The notes below the pieces were generated by a model. That model made no database searches. It had not been told where the DNA came from and saw nothing but the letters and a program-made list of their open reading frames with translations. Below are positions 7,356 to 12,120 of a stretch of DNA of 12,120 nucleotides, one piece after another; within the stretch, counting starts at the first letter, position 1; each line of letters starts with the position of its first letter. The translations under genes were made by a program, and so were the position numbers. Origin of the DNA: Prevotellaceae bacterium UBA1786 (GTDB lineage: Bacteria; Bacteroidota; Bacteroidia; Bacteroidales; Bacteroidaceae); NCBI GenBank assembly GCA_002314525.1, contig DCGE01000198.1, forward strand, positions 1,765 to 13,884, given 5' to 3'.

Positions 7356-9275
7356 TCAATACGACTTCACTTCTCTGCAGAAGAAATAGAACCACCAGAA
7401 GGTATTGCCATATACTGGCTTCATAGCCTCACCCACCTGCTTTGCATCCAGTCCCTGACGGAGCAGTGACTGCGACATCTGCTGGAAACCGTTGTATCGG
7501 TCTCTGATGTCCTGGTCGAAAGGCATGTGACTGATATCCACCTGATTCTCAAGGTGACCATAGAGGAAGGCAGCCTCCTGATAGAGTGTAGGCATCTCCT
7601 CTCCCTTGTGCAGTTCCGCATACAGGAAGAACTTAGGCCAAAACAACTGGATGTCCTTACCTATGCAGGCAAAGTTCAGTGTAACCTGATTGAGCAGTTT
7701 GCTGTCCTTGTTCTGGGTATGGCTGAAGTAGTTCAGCAGATAGAGTTCCACGAGTCCTTCATCACCGTCGAGAACCGTTCCGCAGTGGTCGTAAATCTCG
7801 GCCATGAACTGGAACTCAGGATATTTCTCCTTGTTTCTCACCAGACTCATATCATTCAGAATCGGCTCGTACTTCCTTGCCCAGTCCTTGTAGAATGTGG
7901 TAGTCTTCAGGATTTCTATGTATTTCCGTGCAAGTTCCTTCTCGCCTGCCACCAGAGCAGCCCACGTGAGGGTCTTGGCTTTCGTGATGTCAAGTCCGAA
8001 CTCAACTTCGTTCTCTATGCTCCAGCGTGTTGCGAAGTTTTCCTTGCCATAGTACATATAGAGAAGCGGACCGCAGCTCTGAACGAGATGGAACGGGATG
8101 GAATCGAATCTGGTCGGTTCAACACCACCATTGTCGAAGTATGCGAATTTCTCACCGAACTGACCTGTATTCGTCAGTGCAAGGTTCTTCAGCAGAACGA
8201 TCTCACGTGTTGTGCCGTTCTTTGCCTCGGCAGCCTCACGGATGACTTCATCCCATCGCTGCTCCGATGCAGCACGGAACATACGCAGTTCTCTGTGATA
8301 GTTCTCATCCTGGAAGTTGAACCTTATCACCATGAATCCGCATGCAACCAGTATGACAACACCTGCAATGACGTCCCACTTGCGGTAATTGTATTTCTCA
8401 CCACCTACGATGAAGGCAAAGCCTATCATCACGAATATCAGTATTCCGAACGGAATGATAAGCGGCATGGAGGTAACTGCATCGTTCTGGAACAGAGGGA
8501 AGCTGACTGTCCATGCATCCTCAAAGCGGAACTGTGAATAGCAGTAGTAGCCTACCCATGGCACTATGACGACTGACAGTGCTGCACTGATGCGTGAGAA
8601 CAGCCAACCGCCTCGCATGCAAGCCATGACTACACCACCCAGTACTGCCCACCAACCCAGCAGAGGATAGCCTACAACGAGCCATACCACAGGATAAGCC
8701 AACTGGAACCATTTCCGGCAGTTCAGTGCGCGGTAACCCCACAGTGCTGCAGCCATCAGCATGAATCCAAGACTCTCACGGAACCAGTATCCGGGTAGTT
8801 TCAGATAATATATCCAGTAACCGATAGCTATCACTGAAGCAAGGAGTGCTGCAGCCGGAATGATTGCCAATGCTGCCCATGCTCCACGGAAGCGGAAAGC
8901 CTTGAGGGTGAAGAAATAACCTGCCAGCATCACTATGATGAGCATCACACTGCCCAACCACGGATAGATGAAGAACTGGGTGAGGTAGCAGCCCACCCAT
9001 GCCAGGAACCCGCCCGGCACTGCTGTCTTCTCCTTGTAGAACTCCAGGTTATCAATGAATATCGACCTGTCCTGAGTTGCATAGAGATAATCAGCGTTCT
9101 GAACAGCCAGCACGACGAAGGCAAAGACTGCGAATACAACACCAAAAACAGCTGGATACAACCAACTGCCGTTCTGAGCCATCCAACTGTCTCCGGGTTG
9201 TTCCTTCACCGGAACCGGATTGGCTACTTTTCCTTTCGTCTCCACTGATTTGTGGAAATCCTTTTTACTTGCCAT
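7356..9275 (-). CDS. Polytopic membrane protein with C-terminal helical domain (DUF6057-like), copy 1
   Basis: Function unknown. This 639-residue paralogue of the 1858-3633 protein has a 38-residue hydrophilic N-terminal extension before the first helix, longer than the ten residues in the other copy. Membrane helices are visible at roughly 39-58, 105-122, 131-155, 167-180, 190-219, 228-245, 270-290 and 299-317. The soluble C-terminal half (about 325-639) is rich in amphipathic helices, suggesting TPR-like repeats for protein contacts. Motifs kept in both copies are DYLYATQDRSIF (62-73), AVPGGFLAW, GCYLTQFF (Cys96), YYCYSQFR (Cys245), ELRMFRA, RWSIENEVE and the terminal YGNTFWWFYFF (622-632). 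The start is ATG behind an A-rich stretch with no Shine-Dalgarno. It follows the small 112-residue gene by 38 bases and precedes the CxxCH lipoprotein by 34. Having two diverged copies in one operon suggests non-redundant or heteromeric partners. Placement in DUF6057 is from memory. Confidence 0.9.
   Translation of the reverse strand: MASKKDFHKSVETKGKVANPVPVKEQPGDSWMAQNGSWLYPAVFGVVFAVFAFVVLAVQNADYLYATQDRSIFIDNLEFYKEKTAVPGGFLAWVGCYLTQFFIYPWLGSVMLIIVMLAGYFFTLKAFRFRGAWAALAIIPAAALLASVIAIGYWIYYLKLPGYWFRESLGFMLMAAALWGYRALNCRKWFQLAYPVVWLVVGYPLLGWWAVLGGVVMACMRGGWLFSRISAALSVVIVPWVGYYCYSQFRFEDAWTVSFPLFQNDAVTSMPLIIPFGILIFVMIGFAFIVGGEKYNYRKWDVIAGVVILVACGFMVIRFNFQDENYHRELRMFRAASEQRWDEVIREAAEAKNGTTREIVLLKNLALTNTGQFGEKFAYFDNGGVEPTRFDSIPFHLVQSCGPLLYMYYGKENFATRWSIENEVEFGLDITKAKTLTWAALVAGEKELARKYIEILKTTTFYKDWARKYEPILNDMSLVRNKEKYPEFQFMAEIYDHCGTVLDGDEGLVELYLLNYFSHTQNKDSKLLNQVTLNFACIGKDIQLFWPKFFLYAELHKGEEMPTLYQEAAFLYGHLENQVDISHMPFDQDIRDRYNGFQQMSQSLLRQGLDAKQVGEAMKPVYGNTFWWFYFFCREVKSY
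8970..8993 (-). repeat. 24-base identity shared by the two polytopic paralogues (copy in 7356-9275)
   Basis: Identical partner of 3415-3438, encoding GCYLTQFF. The surrounding bases diverge quickly, so recent gene conversion over a long tract is unlikely. Confidence 0.7.
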
Positions 9276-9313
9276 TATTTTGTCTTTTTTGTTATTTCTA
9301 CTTCATGTTATAT

Positions 9314-9652
9314 TTATTTCACGATGAACGACAGCACCAACTCGCCCAACACCTCGTCGGGACCTCCATTGATACTCATGCGACAGTACTGCATGTCCAT
9401 GTCACCCGCCATCTTGCATCCGAGAGACTTGAACACCGCCCCCAACGCATCCACACAAACCTCGAAATCATCAAGAGACAATGCGTTGCGACCTAAGTCA
9501 ACCATGACGTCACCAGGTATCATCCCGTCCTTTGGCGCTATGCAATCCTCCGAAAGAGGGTACTGTACTACAGCATCATAGGCACGTCGTCGCAGTACCA
9601 GTCCGTCGGTTGCCAGAGTCACAAAGATATTTTGTCGTCGTTCTTCTGCCAT
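9314..9652 (-). CDS. Small acidic protein of unknown family (112 aa), first gene of the operon
   Basis: I do not recognise this protein. It has no signal peptide or membrane helix, so it is probably cytosolic. It has an N-terminal basic patch (RR at 5-6, RRR at 21-23), a strongly acidic remainder, and single cysteines at 37, 66, 79 and 90 that do not form CxxC pairs. Alternating hydrophobic stretches near both ends (FVTLATDGLVLRRR; ELVLSFIVK) suggest a compact alpha/beta or all-beta fold. Support for it being a real gene is contextual: same strand as the neighbours, 38 bases before the next operon gene, an ATG start, and a good Bacteroidota-type promoter ending about 20 bases upstream. Overlapping plus-strand frames exist, but they have unlikely compositions and no such context. 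A chaperone, regulatory or structural role cannot be distinguished. Confidence 0.75.
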   Translation of the reverse strand: MAEERRQNIFVTLATDGLVLRRRAYDAVVQYPLSEDCIAPKDGMIPGDVMVDLGRNALSLDDFEVCVDALGAVFKSLGCKMAGDMDMQYCRMSINGGPDEVLGELVLSFIVK

Positions 9653-9672
9653 AAGGCTATTAATTTGAGCGC

Positions 9673-9703
9673 TAATTTACAACAAAAAATCCACATGACA
9701 AAA
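9673..9703 (-). promoter_or_regulatory. Putative Bacteroidota housekeeping promoter for the six-gene operon
   Basis: On the minus strand there is TTTG at 9703-9700, a 19-base spacer, then TAAATTAG at 9680-9673. This matches the Bacteroidota sigma-ABfr pattern TTTG-N19-21-TAnnTTTG at all but one base. Transcription would start about 10-15 bases before the ATG at 9652, giving a very short leader. The -33 element shares bases with the T-tract of the upstream gene's terminator. Confidence 0.6.
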
Positions 9704-9731
9704 AAAATCGCATCCTTTTTTCTGGATGCGA
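9701..9731 (-). terminator. Rho-independent terminator of the outer-membrane receptor gene
   Basis: A perfect 8-bp inverted repeat (TCGCATCC and GGATGCGA, 9709-9716 and 9724-9731) has a 7-base loop. On the minus strand it is followed at once by eight T residues (9708-9701). It lies 16 bases beyond the stop codon of the receptor gene and separates that gene from the downstream operon. Confidence 0.9.
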
Positions 9732-9747
9732 CTTTCTTTGACTTGAG

Positions 9748-12084
9748 TTAATTCTGCTTTGCAGCCAGGCGCTGAATCTCTGATTCCGATGCGCCCTTGC
9801 CCTTGAACTTGCTTGCAGCAGCATTGAACTTGTATTTCAGTGTGACATACACGTTTCTCGTAGGATATTTCATAGACTGTTTCATGAGCATCCTGTTGCC
9901 ATGAATCACAATATCCTGACGTCCTTGCTGCTGGAAGACATCCTGCACTCCTACCGTCACGTCGAGTGCATTCTTCATGAACGACTTGTTGACATATGCA
10001 TTCAGTACGTTGGTGGCTGATGTCAGCTCGTAGTTCTGATAGTCGGCCTTCGTGGTGAGCCGGTATGTAAGGTTGGCGATGTATCCGTGAGGCAGACGGA
10101 AGTTGTTCTGCAGTACAAACTGGTACAGAGGTACGTCGGTAGAGAACGAGCGCGTCTCAGTACGCAGATCGAGCCAGGTCTTGAGGATGTAGGCTGCAGC
10201 GACCGGCTGCCAGAATCCGAACGAAGGGGTTGCCGTCACTCCTGCGGTGAGCATGTCGTAGCTCTTGTTTCTCTGACTGACCAGTGTCACCGACGAAGAA
10301 GAGCCGTATGGCTCGTCCCAGAGCATCGAAGCATCCTTCAGGTGGCTGTAGTCAACCATGAACTGCAGGAACTTCCACACAACGACTCCCGACACATCGT
10401 GTGAGTAGCAGGTCTTGAGCAGAGGATTACCCGTCTGCATGATGTAGCGGCTGGCGTATGTGACGTTGTTCGTAAGTTCCTGATATGAAGGACGGGTGGT
10501 CTCCACATCATAGCTCAGCATGAGGGTCGTCTTTCCTATCTGGCGGGTGTAGCCGAGAGTCGGAAACAGATTGTTGTAGGTACGGCTTTCCACGTCGTTG
10601 TGCTTTCCGTTCTGATAGTAGTCGAACGACACCTTCTCATATCTCAGGCCGGCAGTCAGCTGTCCTCCCAGCAGTGTGTGGATGTACTGTACATAGGCAG
10701 CCGCATTGCGTTCCTTGATATTGCCGGTTGACGACGGCACATACTTCTCGCTGATGTAATAGTCGTCGTCACGGTTCATGTTGGTGTATTTGCCTCCTAC
10801 GCTCAGCGAACCGTCCCACAGAGGCAGTGTGTAATCCACCTTGCCTGCAAAGAGTATGTTCTTGTTGTCGCTGACGGTCATGAACTTCCTCTCCTCAAAC
10901 GACTCGCTCGTCTCCGAAGTCAGGGTGGTCTGTTCGTTGCGGTCATAGTGGAAGTCGGCATCCACGAAGAGTTCGCCCTTACCTATCATTCCGTCGTAAT
11001 ACGCATTGACATAGTGAGTTGGCTCTTTGTCGTCTTCCATCTCAGTGATACTGTTCACCACATCATACGGAACGCTGTTTCCGGTGACGATACTCTGGAA
11101 ATCCACATTTGTCTTATAAGGTACATCTTTTTTTACCACATATTTCAAGCCGAACGAACTGCGGTCATTCAGATAGTAGTTGAAGCCCAGTGAACCTTCA
11201 AGGTTCGTGTATTTCATCCTTATGTTCTGCGTGTTTGTCGTATTCCACAGGGTATCGGTCGTGGCTATGGAGTTTTCAAGAATACTCTCATACTTGTTCT
11301 TTCCAGCACTTACGGACAGTGACGAGAAGATATCCAATCCGCCCTTCCTGTAGTTCAGGTCCAGCAGGTTCGAACCGCCTAAGTTCTCATCCTGCTTGAC
11401 ATTGAGTCTGTCCGAGAAACTGAAACCTTCACCCTGTGGTTTTTTGGTGGTTATCCTCACTACAGCCACTGTCGATGCATCGTATTTTGCTCCTGGGTTA
11501 TAAACAACGTCAACCGCCTTTATATTCTCCGAACTGAGCCGTTCCAGATCCGTCAGGTCCCTCACCTCCCTGCCATTGATATAATAGGTCGGTGTTCCCT
11601 TGCCGATAACCTCGAACTGGTCACGCTCCTTCTCCACAAGACCCGGAATCTGTCTGAGCACGTCGTTCGCCGTTCCTGCCTTCTCAAGCATCGTACCCTC
11701 TACGGATGTCTGTACTCCATCGTTCACGAGTTTCGTAATCGGCTTCATCGCCTTGACAGTCACTTCCTTGAGCATCTGTCCTTCAGTCAACGTCAGTGTA
11801 CCTAAGTCGGTCTTGTCGGGGTTGACATACTGTGTGTCATAGCCTACCGACGAGATGCGGAGGAAGGTACCATTTATACCACCTTTCACCACGAAACTTC
11901 CATCTTCGCCTGTCACGGCACCGTTTACCATCGTTGAGTCATTCCGGTTCATCAGCACGACATTCGCGTAAGCCACAGCTTCCCCTTTGTCGTCAACGAC
12001 CTTTCCCTTGATTTCCTGGGCTTCCATCCCAGTTGCCATGCCCATCAAGAGCACTGCCAGCATCATCTTTGCAATAGTATTCAT
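9748..12084 (-). CDS. Outer-membrane beta-barrel / TonB-dependent receptor-like protein
   Basis: A 778-residue outer-membrane protein. The signal peptide is about residues 1-22 (cleavage after MEA, before QEIKG). A carboxypeptidase-regulatory-like domain follows (about 23-107: IKGKVVDDKGEAVAYANV, then ISSVGYDT), then a TonB-box-like EVTVKA at 107-112. A plug domain covers about 135-215 (VLRQIPGL, TYYINGREV, IKAVDVVYNPGAKYDAS). The rest is a beta-barrel, closing with YVTLKYKF and a KFKGKGASESE tail that is typical of the Bacteroidota OMP_b-brl_3 group of outer-membrane barrels. Length and domain order are normal for that group. The substrate cannot be read from the sequence; no SusD partner is adjacent within the window. 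Its own terminator isolates it from the genes downstream, so it need not share their function. The start is the ATG at 12084; only 36 bases of upstream sequence are present, and no clear promoter is seen there. Confidence 0.92.
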   Translation of the reverse strand: MNTIAKMMLAVLLMGMATGMEAQEIKGKVVDDKGEAVAYANVVLMNRNDSTMVNGAVTGEDGSFVVKGGINGTFLRISSVGYDTQYVNPDKTDLGTLTLTEGQMLKEVTVKAMKPITKLVNDGVQTSVEGTMLEKAGTANDVLRQIPGLVEKERDQFEVIGKGTPTYYINGREVRDLTDLERLSSENIKAVDVVYNPGAKYDASTVAVVRITTKKPQGEGFSFSDRLNVKQDENLGGSNLLDLNYRKGGLDIFSSLSVSAGKNKYESILENSIATTDTLWNTTNTQNIRMKYTNLEGSLGFNYYLNDRSSFGLKYVVKKDVPYKTNVDFQSIVTGNSVPYDVVNSITEMEDDKEPTHYVNAYYDGMIGKGELFVDADFHYDRNEQTTLTSETSESFEERKFMTVSDNKNILFAGKVDYTLPLWDGSLSVGGKYTNMNRDDDYYISEKYVPSSTGNIKERNAAAYVQYIHTLLGGQLTAGLRYEKVSFDYYQNGKHNDVESRTYNNLFPTLGYTRQIGKTTLMLSYDVETTRPSYQELTNNVTYASRYIMQTGNPLLKTCYSHDVSGVVVWKFLQFMVDYSHLKDASMLWDEPYGSSSSVTLVSQRNKSYDMLTAGVTATPSFGFWQPVAAAYILKTWLDLRTETRSFSTDVPLYQFVLQNNFRLPHGYIANLTYRLTTKADYQNYELTSATNVLNAYVNKSFMKNALDVTVGVQDVFQQQGRQDIVIHGNRMLMKQSMKYPTRNVYVTLKYKFNAAASKFKGKGASESEIQRLAAKQN

Positions 12085-12120
12085 AATTGTTTTACCTTAT
12101 CTTATACTTACTTTAACCTT

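Noticed and set aside
7527..8537. 336-codon open frame on the plus strand
   Set aside because: It lies wholly antisense to the 639-residue membrane protein, which has helices, paralogue motifs and operon context. The plus frame has no recognisable domain and reflects codon bias of the real gene.
9077..9581. Two plus-strand open frames overlapping the 112-residue gene and its downstream neighbour
   Set aside because: They run across the boundary of two well-placed minus-strand genes, are rich in Arg/Gln/Ser/His with no fold-like pattern, and have no promoter. The minus-strand reading is preferred.
9748..12084. Receptor gene as part of the same operon
   Set aside because: A strong intrinsic terminator and a promoter-like element separate it from the six genes downstream; adjacency alone does not show a shared function.
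12085..12120. Promoter for the receptor gene at the right edge
   Set aside because: Only 36 A/T-rich bases are available, and I see no TAnnTTTG-like element in them.

Overview
The window looks like a piece of a Bacteroidales chromosome, probably from the Prevotella/Bacteroides group. Four things support this. The outer-membrane protein has a carboxypeptidase-regulatory-like domain, then a plug, then a barrel, as is typical of Bacteroidota. The lipoproteins are FAS1 and PD40 types, and one has acidic residues directly after the lipidated cysteine. The start codons sit behind A/T-rich sequence without Shine-Dalgarno motifs. The one recognisable promoter is of the TTTG-N19-TAnnTTnG type. All seven supported genes are on the minus strand, so transcription runs from high to low coordinates.

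Region A (12084 down to 9748) is a single outer-membrane beta-barrel/TonB-receptor-like gene. It ends in a clear intrinsic terminator (9701-9731).

Region B (9703 down to base 1) is a tightly packed six-gene unit with gaps of about 8-38 bases and no internal terminator that I can see. In transcription order it encodes: a 112-residue cytosolic-looking protein of unknown family; a polytopic membrane protein with a helical C-terminal half (639 aa, DUF6057-like); a beta-propeller lipoprotein with a CxxCH haem-attachment-type motif (520 aa); a large fasciclin-domain lipoprotein with a surface-export-type N-terminus (about 687 aa); a second, diverged copy of the polytopic protein (591 aa); and a secreted S9B/DPP-IV-like peptidase whose last part runs off the left edge. 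The putative promoter lies just before the 112-residue gene, with its -33 element inside the T-tract of the preceding terminator.

For function I can give only the architecture: two paralogous inner-membrane proteins, two envelope lipoproteins and a secreted peptidase, led by a small soluble protein. This looks like a dedicated cell-envelope module. The most distinctive points are the paralogous membrane pair flanking the two lipoproteins, the CxxCH motif in a propeller lipoprotein, and the altered active-site surroundings of the S9 protein. No RNA genes, CRISPR arrays, insertion sequences or phage genes were seen.
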